Below, piece after piece: positions 53,231-61,350 of a DNA stretch of 64,000 bases. The position numbers and the translations under genes are program-made. Source of the DNA: Rhodobacteraceae bacterium F11138 (GTDB taxonomy: Bacteria; Pseudomonadota; Alphaproteobacteria; Rhodobacterales; Rhodobacteraceae); assembly GCA_016521575.1 (NCBI GenBank), contig JAEKDP010000010.1, positions 62,001-126,000 of the forward strand, in the 5' to 3' direction. The notes beneath the pieces are model-generated. The model did not search any database. It was not told the DNA's origin and worked only from the letters and a program-made list of their open reading frames with translations. Position 1 is the stretch's first letter. Each line of letters starts with the position of its first letter.

Positions 53231-54387
53231 ATCGCCCCCTGCGGGCCATCCAGGAACTGGTTGATCAGGTGCAGGGCGGCGGTCTTGACCTTGACCGCGA
53301 ACCCCCCGCTTGGAACATCCTGTGCGGCAACCAGCGCGTGGCGCACTTCGGGCAGGCCTTCGGGTTTGAGCACCAGTTCGGCCAGTTCGTCGCCCTTCTT
53401 GATCGGTGCGCGCAGAGGGCCGTCATACACGACCTCGGCGGCCACGGTTTCGTCGTTCAGCGCAGGCAGCAGCAGTTTCAGATCCTCTGCCGGGACCAGC
53501 CCTACGGATTGTTGAACTCCCATCCAGACGTCGGCCTGGGCGACCGGGGTTTCGGTGCTGGCGATGGTTTTTTCGACAAAGTGACGAAACGACCAGTTAA
53601 CCAGGGCCTGAGACTCCTCTGTCCGGGCGATCTGGCTGGGCAGACCGGAAAGCACAAAGATCACGCGGCGGTCATCCTGTTTGGCTGAACCGACCAGCCC
53701 ATAACCGGCTTCTTCGGTATGGCCGGTTTTCAACCCGTCGGCCCCGATCCCCAGCCCCAGCAAGGGGTTCCGGTTGAACCTGTTCGCGGGCGAGCGATCC
53801 TTGTAGTTGAATTCTTTCTGGCTGAAATACTGATAGAATTCGGGAAAATCCTCGATCAGCCGCTGCGCGAGAATGCCCAGGTCGTGCACGCTCATGCGCT
53901 GATAGGGGTGCGGCCAACCCGACGCGTTGGCAAAGGTCGAATGGGTCATGCCCAATTGTTTCGCCTTTTCGGTCATCTGTTTGGCAAAGGCTTCTTCGGA
54001 CCCGGCCAGCCCTTCGGCGACGGCCACTGTGGCGTCATTGCCCGATGAAACGATGATCCCCTGAATCAATTCATCCGCCGTGGGGCGGTCCAGCTCGTTG
54101 AGAAACATGGTCGAGCCCCCCATGCTTTTGGCACGGGTCGAGACGGCGAATTGTTCATTCAGGCCGACCCGTCCGTCATGTAGCGCGTCAAACAGCATGT
54201 ACAGGGTCATCAGCTTGGACATCGACGCGGGCGGCAACGGATCGTCCGCGTTCTTGGACAGCAACACGGTGCCGGTGCCCTGATCGATTACGAACGCCGC
54301 CTTGGCAGAGGTTTCAAAGGCCGCAGCGCACAGCGGTGTCAGGCCCAGCAGAAGTGCCGTGGCCAGATGGCGAATTGCAAGTGTCAT
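53227..54387 (-). CDS. D-alanyl-D-alanine carboxypeptidase (DacA-type PBP)
   Basis: A 386-residue penicillin-binding protein of the S11 family. Signal peptide MTLAIRHLATALLLGLTPLCAAA. Active-site motifs: SMSK (S55, K58), SGN (115-117) and KTG in 'GLKTGHTEEAGYGLVG'. A C-terminal beta-rich domain and amphipathic end ('KVKTAALHLINQFLDG') anchor it to the membrane. It trims the terminal D-Ala of pentapeptides. Follows the SPOR lipoprotein gene by 17 bases. Confidence 0.94.
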   Translation of the reverse strand: MTLAIRHLATALLLGLTPLCAAAFETSAKAAFVIDQGTGTVLLSKNADDPLPPASMSKLMTLYMLFDALHDGRVGLNEQFAVSTRAKSMGGSTMFLNELDRPTADELIQGIIVSSGNDATVAVAEGLAGSEEAFAKQMTEKAKQLGMTHSTFANASGWPHPYQRMSVHDLGILAQRLIEDFPEFYQYFSQKEFNYKDRSPANRFNRNPLLGLGIGADGLKTGHTEEAGYGLVGSAKQDDRRVIFVLSGLPSQIARTEESQALVNWSFRHFVEKTIASTETPVAQADVWMGVQQSVGLVPAEDLKLLLPALNDETVAAEVVYDGPLRAPIKKGDELAELVLKPEGLPEVRHALVAAQDVPSGGFAVKVKTAALHLINQFLDGPQGAM

Positions 54388-54404
54388 GGGGAACCCCCGC
54401 GTGT

Positions 54405-55385
54405 CTAGTTGGTTACGAAGTAGGCGTCGGAAAACCCGGTGGTTTTGACGGTCTGCATCAGATTGGAACGTTGCGTTTCAGTTTTCGCGGGGCCGATCAC
54501 GACACGCCAGAACTTGCGATCGTCCGAGGACTGTTCATAGACCGTCGGTTTCAGACCCGCGGCGCGCATCTGGGTCGCGGCCCGGTCGGCATTTGCCTCG
54601 ACGCTGAAAATGCCGATCTGGATATAGGGTTTTTCCAGCTCGGATGCCTGTTGCAGCGGTTCTGCCCGGATCGGGGCAGGGGCTGCGGCCTCGGCGACCG
54701 CGGCCGTGGCCGCAGCGACCGGAACCGGATCTGGCTTGGACCAGGGCCAGCGGAATTTTCTTGTGCTTTCAGGTTCTGCCGGCGCGCTTGGAATCGGGCT
54801 GTCTGCCGTGGCGCTGTCAGCGTTATCTTCAACCGGCTCCAAGGCTTCGGCGACCGGCGCAGCCATGGTTTCATCCTGCGGTTCGGTGGCTTGCCCGGTT
54901 GGCGTGTCTTGGGCGGTTTCGGGTTCGGCTTGGCTTTGTTCCCGGACCAATGCGACGACGGACAATTTCACCGGCGCACCGGCCAGCATGGACAGCGCCT
55001 CGGCGGCATCCGAAGACGCCTGGATCCGGGGGCCGGGAATATCCCGCTCGCGGCGGAACAGGGCGCCGACGACCTCTTTGTTGTTGGCTGTGTTGCGAAT
55101 CAGCACGCGCTGGGGATCGGTCACGTCCGGATGTGCGACCCAGACCCCGCCCAGCGAAGGACGGCCATCCCACAGCCCGGCTTCCTCGGCTTTGAAAACC
55201 TCGGGCGCCTCGGCGTCCTGCTCGACCAGCCTGGTGCTTTTCGTCGAGGAGCCTGTCGCGTTTGCCGGGGCATCTGCGGATTTCAGGAATGCGGGTGCGT
55301 CGTCACAACCCGTCAACGCCAACGCAGCCACCATCAGCCCGGCCAGGCCAAACGCGTGCCTGTTGCCATTTGCTGTTCGGGTCAT
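54405..55385 (-). CDS. SPOR-domain lipoprotein
   Basis: A 326-residue lipoprotein: lipobox 'LALTGC' after a hydrophobic stretch, then a long Ala/Glu/Thr-rich region, and a C-terminal SPOR domain at about 245-326 ('KPYIQIGIFSVEANADRAATQMRAAGLKPTVYEQSSDDRKFWRVVIGPAKTETQRSNLMQTVKTTGFSDAYFV'). SPOR domains bind peptidoglycan lacking stem peptides at septa. Start ATG 55385 with AAGGA about eight bases upstream; an ATG six bases earlier is in frame. First gene of the leftward dacA-tmk-holB-tatD operon; with the carboxypeptidase it suggests cell-wall work. Confidence 0.88.
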   Translation of the reverse strand: MTRTANGNRHAFGLAGLMVAALALTGCDDAPAFLKSADAPANATGSSTKSTRLVEQDAEAPEVFKAEEAGLWDGRPSLGGVWVAHPDVTDPQRVLIRNTANNKEVVGALFRRERDIPGPRIQASSDAAEALSMLAGAPVKLSVVALVREQSQAEPETAQDTPTGQATEPQDETMAAPVAEALEPVEDNADSATADSPIPSAPAEPESTRKFRWPWSKPDPVPVAAATAAVAEAAAPAPIRAEPLQQASELEKPYIQIGIFSVEANADRAATQMRAAGLKPTVYEQSSDDRKFWRVVIGPAKTETQRSNLMQTVKTTGFSDAYFVTN

Positions 55386-55478
55386 GTCCATTTCCTTGCC
55401 TGTGTCCGGGTCCGTGCCGTCTGCTTGCCGCCGGTTGATCCGCCATTCTATCAGAGCGTGCATCGACCCCTTAGCATA

Positions 55479-55862
55479 TCATAGCCCGGCTGGCACGGCA
55501 TGGAAAGTCCGCAGCGGATTCACGTTGAAACGCCAACCCCGGCGTCTGTCGCGCGATCCGGGGCGGTTGCCGGGCTGTGGCGACTGAGGAAGCAGCGCCA
55601 CATATTGGAAACGGGAACGCTGTTCCGTGGCGTTCAAGGTCAGGGTTGCTTTTGCGGCCAACCATGAAAAATCGACGACGTCCGGGCGGGCCAGGACCTG
55701 CGGCATATATCCGACCAGGATCAGCTGCCGGAGTGAGGAAAACAAGGACTTGATCCCGTGAATCAGTGCCCCGGCGAACGGTATCCTTTGCGTTGGGTTG
55801 GTTTGGTATCGTCCGCCCAACCAGGTGAACCGGATCCGGGGTGCGGTTTGGCAGGCTTTCAT
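55479..55862 (-). CDS. Unrecognised frame, 127 residues
   Basis: The frame encodes a basic protein with stretches such as 'LIHGIKSLFSSLRQLILVGYMPQVLARPDVVDFSW' and 'LLPQSPQPGNRPGSRDRRRGWRFNV'. A second frame on the same strand (55471-55866) is equally open, so one of them may be an artefact. No ribosome site stands out. Called only because the gap is otherwise unexplained. Confidence 0.22.
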   Translation of the reverse strand: MKACQTAPRIRFTWLGGRYQTNPTQRIPFAGALIHGIKSLFSSLRQLILVGYMPQVLARPDVVDFSWLAAKATLTLNATEQRSRFQYVALLPQSPQPGNRPGSRDRRRGWRFNVNPLRTFHAVPAGL

Positions 55863-55940
55863 TCATGCCGCCGTCGTCAATAGCTTCGTCAGGTATGCCC
55901 TTGTTTTGTCGTCACTATCTGGAAAGGCGTCGAATTCACA

Positions 55941-55959
55941 CACTTTGGAAGCCAAAGTG
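55941..55959. repeat. Perfect inverted repeat CACTTTGG-AAG-CCAAAGTG
   Basis: Eight-base arms around a three-base centre in an intergenic region. The dyad is too short-looped for a terminator without a T-tract, so a protein-binding operator is more likely. Ownership unknown. Confidence 0.5.
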
Positions 55960-56090
55960 GCAAAAAGGGTGTGCAAGGTCATATTGATGTGGGGTTGCAG
56001 TGAAGCCGGAGCGATTTTTCATGTCCGCCAGAACGATATCGAACCCAACTTCTCAGGGTCTGCAAGCTCCAACAAAAGTGGTAGACATGA

Positions 56091-56125
56091 AAAAGCCCGC
56101 CAAGAAACTGACTTGGCGGGCTTTT
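56091..56125 (-). terminator. Strong bidirectional terminator after the BAX-inhibitor gene
   Basis: A perfect 14-base inverted repeat, AAAAGCCCGCCAAG with CTTGGCGGGCTTTT, loop of seven, A/T tracts on both sides. It lies 29 bases past the stop of the leftward gene at 56154 and can end transcripts from both directions. Confidence 0.92.
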
Positions 56126-56153
56126 GAACCCCTTGAGTAAAGGAGTCTGTAAC

Positions 56154-56936
56154 TTATTCCCTGTTGCCAAGCAGTTGCAGCAGGAACATGAACATGTTGA
56201 TGAAGTCCAGGTACAGGGACAGCGCGCCCATGATTGCGGCTTTGCCGAGCCATTCAGTGTCACCGGAATGCGCCATCTGAAGATAGGTGGTCTTGATCTT
56301 TTGCGTGTCATAAGCCGTCAGGCCCGCGAAGATCAGGACGCCAAGGATCGAAATGGCAAAGGCCAGGCCCGGCATTGGCCAGAAGATGTTCACGATCGAG
56401 GCGACGATCAGGCCGATCACGCCCATGATCAGGAATGAACCCCAGGCGGAAATGTCCTTCTTGGTGGTATAGCCCCACAGGGACAGGCCGGCAAAGGCGA
56501 TCGAGGTGATCAGGAAGACCTGGATGATCGAATAGCCCGTGAAGACCAGGAAGATCGAACTGATCGAAACGCCCATCACCGCGGCAAACAGATAGAACAC
56601 GGTCTGTGCGGTGGCCGCGGACATGCGGTTGATCCCGGCGCTGAAGCCGAACACGAAGGCGAGGGGGGCAAACATTACGACCCATTTCAATGGCGAGGTG
56701 TAAAGCGCCACGCCAAGCCCGGTCAGGTACTTGCCCGCACCGACCTGGTATTCCGTCGGCACGCTGCTTACGGCCAGGCCGGACAGGGCCCAGGCAGCTG
56801 CAAAAGTGATCAGCATGCCCACGGACATCGTGCCGTAGACTTTGTTCATATGCGCACGCAAGCCAGCGTCAATCGCGGATGTACGTGTTCCGGCCGCAGT
56901 CCGGCCCGCAGTGCGGTTCATGTCGAATTCAGCCAT
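56154..56936 (-). CDS. BAX inhibitor-1/YccA-family membrane protein
   Basis: A 260-residue protein with seven hydrophobic helices of the UPF0005/BI-1 family. The tail 'SLYLDFINMFMFLLQLLGNRE' holds the conserved aspartate involved in calcium leak in family members, and 'GLTAYDTQKIKTTYLQMAHSGD' is also typical. E. coli YccA modulates FtsH; bacterial function is otherwise unclear. ATG 56936. Single gene with its own terminator. Confidence 0.93.
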   Translation of the reverse strand: MAEFDMNRTAGRTAAGTRTSAIDAGLRAHMNKVYGTMSVGMLITFAAAWALSGLAVSSVPTEYQVGAGKYLTGLGVALYTSPLKWVVMFAPLAFVFGFSAGINRMSAATAQTVFYLFAAVMGVSISSIFLVFTGYSIIQVFLITSIAFAGLSLWGYTTKKDISAWGSFLIMGVIGLIVASIVNIFWPMPGLAFAISILGVLIFAGLTAYDTQKIKTTYLQMAHSGDTEWLGKAAIMGALSLYLDFINMFMFLLQLLGNRE

Positions 56937-57184
56937 TCAAGCTCTCCGTTCAAGACAAATATGCCGCTGGAAGCCCTCCAAAAGCCCTCCAACAACTCTC
57001 GTTTGAAATATCGTGTGTTCGCGCGACACTTTCAAGTGAATCCGACAGGGTTTATCGGTGAAACTTGTCAAAAATCGTGCTGCCGAACGTGCCGGGGCAA
57101 CATTGGGCTGCGAAAGACGATATATAGGCGGTCAACGCCAGGTTCCGGGCGCGCCCCGGATCGGGCGGCTTGCAGATCAGGTCT

Positions 57185-58147
57185 TTATTCGCTGATCCGG
57201 ATCACGATCTTGCCGGTGGCCTTGCGATTGCGCAACAATTCGATTCCGTCGGCAACTTCGGATAGCGGCAGCAGGTGGCTGATGTGCGGTTTCAGCAATC
57301 CCTGTTGATACCAGCCAATCAGGTGGGTCAGGCTTTGGCGTACAAGATCCGGGCGGAATTTCATGTAGCCACCGATATAGTAGCCGAGAACCGACAGGTT
57401 CTTGACCAGTAGATGGTTGGCCGGGATCTGCGGTACCGTGCCGCTGGCAAAACCGATGGGCAGCAACCTGCCTTCGGGGTTGCAGGCCCGAAAGGCGGCC
57501 TTGAAAGCGGCCCCGCCAACCGCGTCATAGACGACATCCGCGCCGCCCAGTTCCAGCACGCGGGCACGCAGATCCTCGGAATCGTCGATCAGATGATCGG
57601 CACCGGCGCGGGCGGCCACTTGCAACTTGTCGGATCCTCTTGCGTGGGCGATGACCGTGGCCCCCATCAGTTTTCCGATTTCAACCGCCGTCAAGCCGAC
57701 GCCGCCCGCCGCGCCGGTGACCAACAGGGTTTCCCCCGGTTGCAGGCGGGCGCGATGATCCAATGCCATGTGGCTGGTGACATAGGCGATTTGAAACGCG
57801 GCCGCGTCCTCAAAGCTCATCTCGGGTGGAATCCGGATCGCCCGGGACGAATCGAACACCCCCGTTTCGGCCAAACCGCCCTGTCCAGAGAACACGGCGA
57901 CTCGGTCTCCGACAGCCAGATTGTTCACCGAATCGCCTATTTTCTCTACAATTCCAGACAATTCCATCCCAAGCGTGAACGGTGTTTCGGGAATATCCTG
58001 GTAGGTGCCCTTTAAAGTGAGCAGATCCGCAAAATTCAAACCGCAGGCATGAATGCGCACCCTGATCTGCCCGATTTCGGGCTCGGGAACCGCGATGCGG
58101 GCCATCTCGGCCGTGCCGCCGGGCGACCGGATCTGATATGCTTGCAC
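57185..58147 (-). CDS. NADPH:quinone oxidoreductase-like zinc-free MDR enzyme
   Basis: A 320-residue medium-chain dehydrogenase/reductase. N-terminal GroES-like domain ('CGLNFADLLTLKGTYQDIPETPFTLGMELSGIVEKIGD') and Rossmann domain with 'LLVTGAAGGVGLTAVEIGKLMGATVIAHARG'. The catalytic zinc cysteine is replaced in the N-domain pattern usual for quinone oxidoreductases (QOR/Zta-crystallin). It reduces quinones or enoyl compounds with NADPH; specific substrate unknown. Divergent from the XRE gene. Confidence 0.88.
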   Translation of the reverse strand: MQAYQIRSPGGTAEMARIAVPEPEIGQIRVRIHACGLNFADLLTLKGTYQDIPETPFTLGMELSGIVEKIGDSVNNLAVGDRVAVFSGQGGLAETGVFDSSRAIRIPPEMSFEDAAAFQIAYVTSHMALDHRARLQPGETLLVTGAAGGVGLTAVEIGKLMGATVIAHARGSDKLQVAARAGADHLIDDSEDLRARVLELGGADVVYDAVGGAAFKAAFRACNPEGRLLPIGFASGTVPQIPANHLLVKNLSVLGYYIGGYMKFRPDLVRQSLTHLIGWYQQGLLKPHISHLLPLSEVADGIELLRNRKATGKIVIRISE

Positions 58148-58485
58148 GATAATATCCTTGTGTTTCTAGACGTTTGACGTCAGTGTTAACCAATGGTTGC
58201 ACACTGCCATCTGTGGATGACCGACCACCCGATCAAATAGTGGCGTGGTTGTGATTGGCAGATAAAATTGTTTCTAATCAAGCTTAAATCAAGCGAATTT
58301 CAGCTTATTCTCCCGCTATCCGAGAGCGGCCAGACTTGAATTCAACCCGATTTGGGGTAGTATGGATTTGTGGTTGGGGAACGGGTTTGATCACCGGGGA
58401 AACTTAAATACGTCTGGGCAGATTTTGACTGGCCGGCTCCTCAGGTTGAACGCGTTTGTATTTGGTATTGGTAAAGGAGAAACGT
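58148..58485. other. Divergent spacer, quinone oxidoreductase / XRE gene
   Basis: 338 AT-richer bases without a gene. TTGAAT (58336-58341) and TAGTAT (58358-58363), 16 bases apart, are a candidate promoter for the XRE gene, leaving a leader of over 100 bases. ATCAAGC is repeated at 58277-58283 and 58288-58294. AAAGGAGA at 58473-58480 is the XRE ribosome site. Confidence 0.45.
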
Positions 58486-58857
58486 ATGACTCATCCCGTG
58501 GATGTGCACGTCGGTAAGCGCGTGCGGCATCGTCGCTGGCTGATCGGTATGACGCAGCAGCAACTGGCAGAACAGGTTGGGATAAAGTTCCAGCAAATCC
58601 AGAAATACGAAACCGGTGCAAACCGGGTCAGCGCATCGCGTCTTTGGGATATCGCGGACGCGCTTGATGTGCCCGTAAGCTTCTTTTTCGATGGCCTTCA
58701 GGGTGAGGAAAAGCAGGAAGACAGCAAGACCTTGCTGCCTGCGGATCTGATGGGCGACAAGGAAGCCCTGGATCTGGTTCGGTCCTACTATGCCATTCCT
58801 GAAAATCAACGGCGCAGATTGTTCGAACTGGCACGGGTGCTGAGCGACGTTGCCTGA
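58486..58857 (+). CDS. XRE-family transcriptional regulator
   Basis: A 123-residue regulator with an N-terminal helix-turn-helix at about 9-64 ('VGKRVRHRRWLIGMTQQQLAEQVGIKFQQIQKYETGANRVSASRLWDIADALDVPVSFFFDG'). The C-terminal segment ends 'YYAIPENQRRRLFELARVLSDV'. AAAGGAGA lies six bases before ATG 58486. This type of short XRE protein is abundant in roseobacters, and here it precedes hisN; targets unknown. Confidence 0.9.
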   Translation: MTHPVDVHVGKRVRHRRWLIGMTQQQLAEQVGIKFQQIQKYETGANRVSASRLWDIADALDVPVSFFFDGLQGEEKQEDSKTLLPADLMGDKEALDLVRSYYAIPENQRRRLFELARVLSDVA

Positions 58858-58924
58858 TACGTGATCAGGGCGGACAGAACGGGGATGCTTGCATTTTCTT
58901 TCGTCGACTGGCAGTCGGGCGCAG

Positions 58925-59728
58925 ATGACCTGTTCACACATTTCCGACCTGGCGGTGGCCAATCTGCTGGCCGATGCAGCCAGAGCGGCGATCTTGCCGT
59001 ATTTTCGACAGCCGGGGCTTGCGGCGCAGAACAAATGCGCCGGTGGGTTTGACCCGGTTACAATCGCGGATCGCGCAGCGGAAGAGGCCATGCGCGGACT
59101 GTTGGCCGAACACCGGCCCGATGACGGGATTCTCGGCGAAGAATTCGGTCACAAGCCCGGAGAATCCGGGCGCCATTGGGTTCTAGACCCGATTGACGGC
59201 ACCAGGGGCTTTATCAGCGGCACGCCGACCTGGGGTGTTCTGATCGCGCTGGCGGACCAGAATGGTCCATACCTGGGCATCATAGATCAACCATACACGC
59301 AGGAACGGTTCATCGGCGGGCAGGGGCAGGCTCGGATGATTGGGCCGCATGGCGCGTGCGATCTGGCGACCCGCAAGGGGTCCGCTCTGGAGCAGGCGAT
59401 CCTGTTCACGACTTTTCCCGAAATAGGCAATGCGCAAGAGCGCGCCGGTTTCCAGGCCGTATCGCAACAGGTGCGCCTGACCCGGTACGGGATGGATTGC
59501 TATGCCTATGCCTTGCTCGCTGCCGGTCAGGTGGATCTGGTGATCGAGGCGGGTCTGAACCCATATGATATCCAGGCCCCGATCGCGGTGATACAGGCGG
59601 CAGGCGGGGTCGTCACCAATTGGCAGGGCGGTCCGGCCCATGATGGGGGGCGGGTTCTGGCGGCAGCCACGTCAGATCTGCACGAGGAGGCGCTGCAAAT
59701 CCTGCGGCAAGCGACGGCCGAGGGTTGA
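58925..59728 (+). CDS. hisN: Histidinol-phosphatase HisN (inositol monophosphatase family)
   Basis: A 267-residue IMPase-superfamily phosphatase. Motifs: 'GILGEEFG' (metal Glu), 'WVLDPIDGTRGFISGTPTWGVLIAL' (metal Asp, DPIDGT) and 'GLNPYDIQAPIAVIQAAGG'. In actinobacteria and alphaproteobacteria this type performs the histidinol-phosphate step of histidine synthesis; other IMPase roles remain possible. Start at ATG 58925 has a weak site; the open frame begins 36 bases upstream. Downstream of the XRE gene by 67 bases. Confidence 0.85.
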   Translation: MTCSHISDLAVANLLADAARAAILPYFRQPGLAAQNKCAGGFDPVTIADRAAEEAMRGLLAEHRPDDGILGEEFGHKPGESGRHWVLDPIDGTRGFISGTPTWGVLIALADQNGPYLGIIDQPYTQERFIGGQGQARMIGPHGACDLATRKGSALEQAILFTTFPEIGNAQERAGFQAVSQQVRLTRYGMDCYAYALLAAGQVDLVIEAGLNPYDIQAPIAVIQAAGGVVTNWQGGPAHDGGRVLAAATSDLHEEALQILRQATAEG

Positions 59729-59844
59729 GCGGACCGGGCATCGGCGGTATGCTGCGCAGCGCGCCGAGTCCTTTGCCCGTTTTCTGTCGGCGCGTGATCA
59801 CACTTCATACCGAACCGGGCCAAATCTGAAGTGTGGAGACTGCC

Positions 59845-61185
59845 ATGTCTGAAATTCTGATCCGGAACGCCGACACCATCCTGACCATGGACGCGACGCG
59901 CCGTGAATTGCAGGGGTCCGATATCCTGCTGCGCGACGGTGTCATTGCCGCGATCGGCCAAAACCTGACCACCACCGGTGCCGAGCATTCGGCGCGCGGA
60001 TGCGTGGTGACGCCGGGGTTGGTCAATACCCATCACCATCTGTATCAATCTCTGACCCGCGCGGTGCCGGGGGGGCAGGACGCGCTGTTGTTCGGCTGGC
60101 TGCAGACGCTTTACCCCATCTGGGCGCGGTTCGGTCCCGAAGAGATGTTTGTGTCCACCCAGACCGGTTTGGCCGAACTTGCCTTGTCGGGGTGCACGCT
60201 CAGTTCGGATCACCTGTATCTCTATCCCAACGGTGCGCGGCTGGATGATACCATTGCGGCGGCGGCAGAGATCGGCCTGAGGTTTCATCCCACGCGCGGC
60301 GCGATGAGCATTGGAGAAAGCGACGGCGGCCTGCCGCCCGACGCCCTGGTGGAAGACGAGCGCGCCATTCTGGATGATTGTATTCGTGTCGTCGATGCCC
60401 ACCACGATCCCGACGATGGCGCAATGTGCCGGGTTGGGATCGCACCCTGTTCACCGTTCTCGGTCAGCCGGGACTTGATGCGGGACGCGGCTTTGCTGGC
60501 ACGGGACAAAGGGGTGATGCTGCATACGCATCTGGCCGAGAACGAAGAGGATATCGCCTATAGCCAGGACCGGTTCGGCTGCCGTCCGGGCCAATATGCC
60601 GAAGACCTCGGTTGGACCGGTGCGGACGTCTGGCATGCCCATTGCGTCAGGTTGGACGCCGGCGAAATCGACCTCTTCGCGCGCACCCGTACCGGCGTTG
60701 CCCATTGTCCCTGTTCCAACTGTCGGCTTGGCAGCGGCATCGCACCGGTGCGCGCGATGCGCGATGCGGGGGTGCCGGTGGGGCTGGGGGTCGATGGATC
60801 TGCCAGCAACGATGCCGGCAATCTGATGGCGGAAGCGCGCCAGTCGATGCTGTTGCAGCGCGTGACCAGCGGGGCCGACGCCATGAGCGCGCGCGAGGCG
60901 CTGGAGATCGCGACCCGTGGCGGTGCGGACGTGCTGGGCCGCCCCGATTGTGGCCGTCTGGAGGTCGGCAAACGCGCCGACATCGCGATCTGGGACACCA
61001 GCGGTATTGAGAGCGCGGGCAGCTGGGATCCGGCTGCTTTGTTGCTGGCCGGGCCGACACGGGTGAAACACCTGTTCGTCGAGGGCCGCCAGGTGGTGAG
61101 CGATGGCCAGATTGCGACGCTGGACCTGCCGCATGTCATCGAACGTCAGAATAGGCTGGCGCGCAATCTGGCCGCATCCGTCTGA
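59845..61185 (+). CDS. 8-oxoguanine deaminase (amidohydrolase family)
   Basis: A 446-residue amidohydrolase. Metal motifs: 'LVNTHHHLYQSLTRAVPGGQ' (HxH), 'MLHTHLAENEED', 'WHAHCVRLD' and 'GVDGSASNDAGNLMAEARQS'. This combination is that of the 8-oxoguanine deaminases (COG0402), which turn 8-oxoguanine into urate, a purine-damage salvage step. TGGAG upstream of ATG 59845. It faces a guanine deaminase gene. Confidence 0.82.
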   Translation: MSEILIRNADTILTMDATRRELQGSDILLRDGVIAAIGQNLTTTGAEHSARGCVVTPGLVNTHHHLYQSLTRAVPGGQDALLFGWLQTLYPIWARFGPEEMFVSTQTGLAELALSGCTLSSDHLYLYPNGARLDDTIAAAAEIGLRFHPTRGAMSIGESDGGLPPDALVEDERAILDDCIRVVDAHHDPDDGAMCRVGIAPCSPFSVSRDLMRDAALLARDKGVMLHTHLAENEEDIAYSQDRFGCRPGQYAEDLGWTGADVWHAHCVRLDAGEIDLFARTRTGVAHCPCSNCRLGSGIAPVRAMRDAGVPVGLGVDGSASNDAGNLMAEARQSMLLQRVTSGADAMSAREALEIATRGGADVLGRPDCGRLEVGKRADIAIWDTSGIESAGSWDPAALLLAGPTRVKHLFVEGRQVVSDGQIATLDLPHVIERQNRLARNLAASV

Positions 61186-61350
61186 CCGGCGTGTGCCCAG
61201 GTCGATGCCAGCAGGGCAGACGGGCAAGAGCGCAGGGATGATGTGTCGATCAACCCCGGCATTCGGATCAACCTGAATCGGACATTTATCCGTCGACTGA
61301 TATCCGGTGCGTGGGGCGTAGGGCCGGGCGAAACCGCCACACAGTGCAGA

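Larger units (their letters stand above)
55386..56153. other. Long gap between the SPOR gene and the BAX-inhibitor gene
   Basis: 768 bases. The only candidate gene is a 127-residue leftward frame at 55479-55862 ('MKACQTAPRIRFTWLGGRYQ' ...), with codons that look natural but no ribosome site or family; it may be a decayed or unknown gene. Also present: an inverted repeat at 55941-55959 and a terminator at 56091-56125. Confidence 0.45.
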
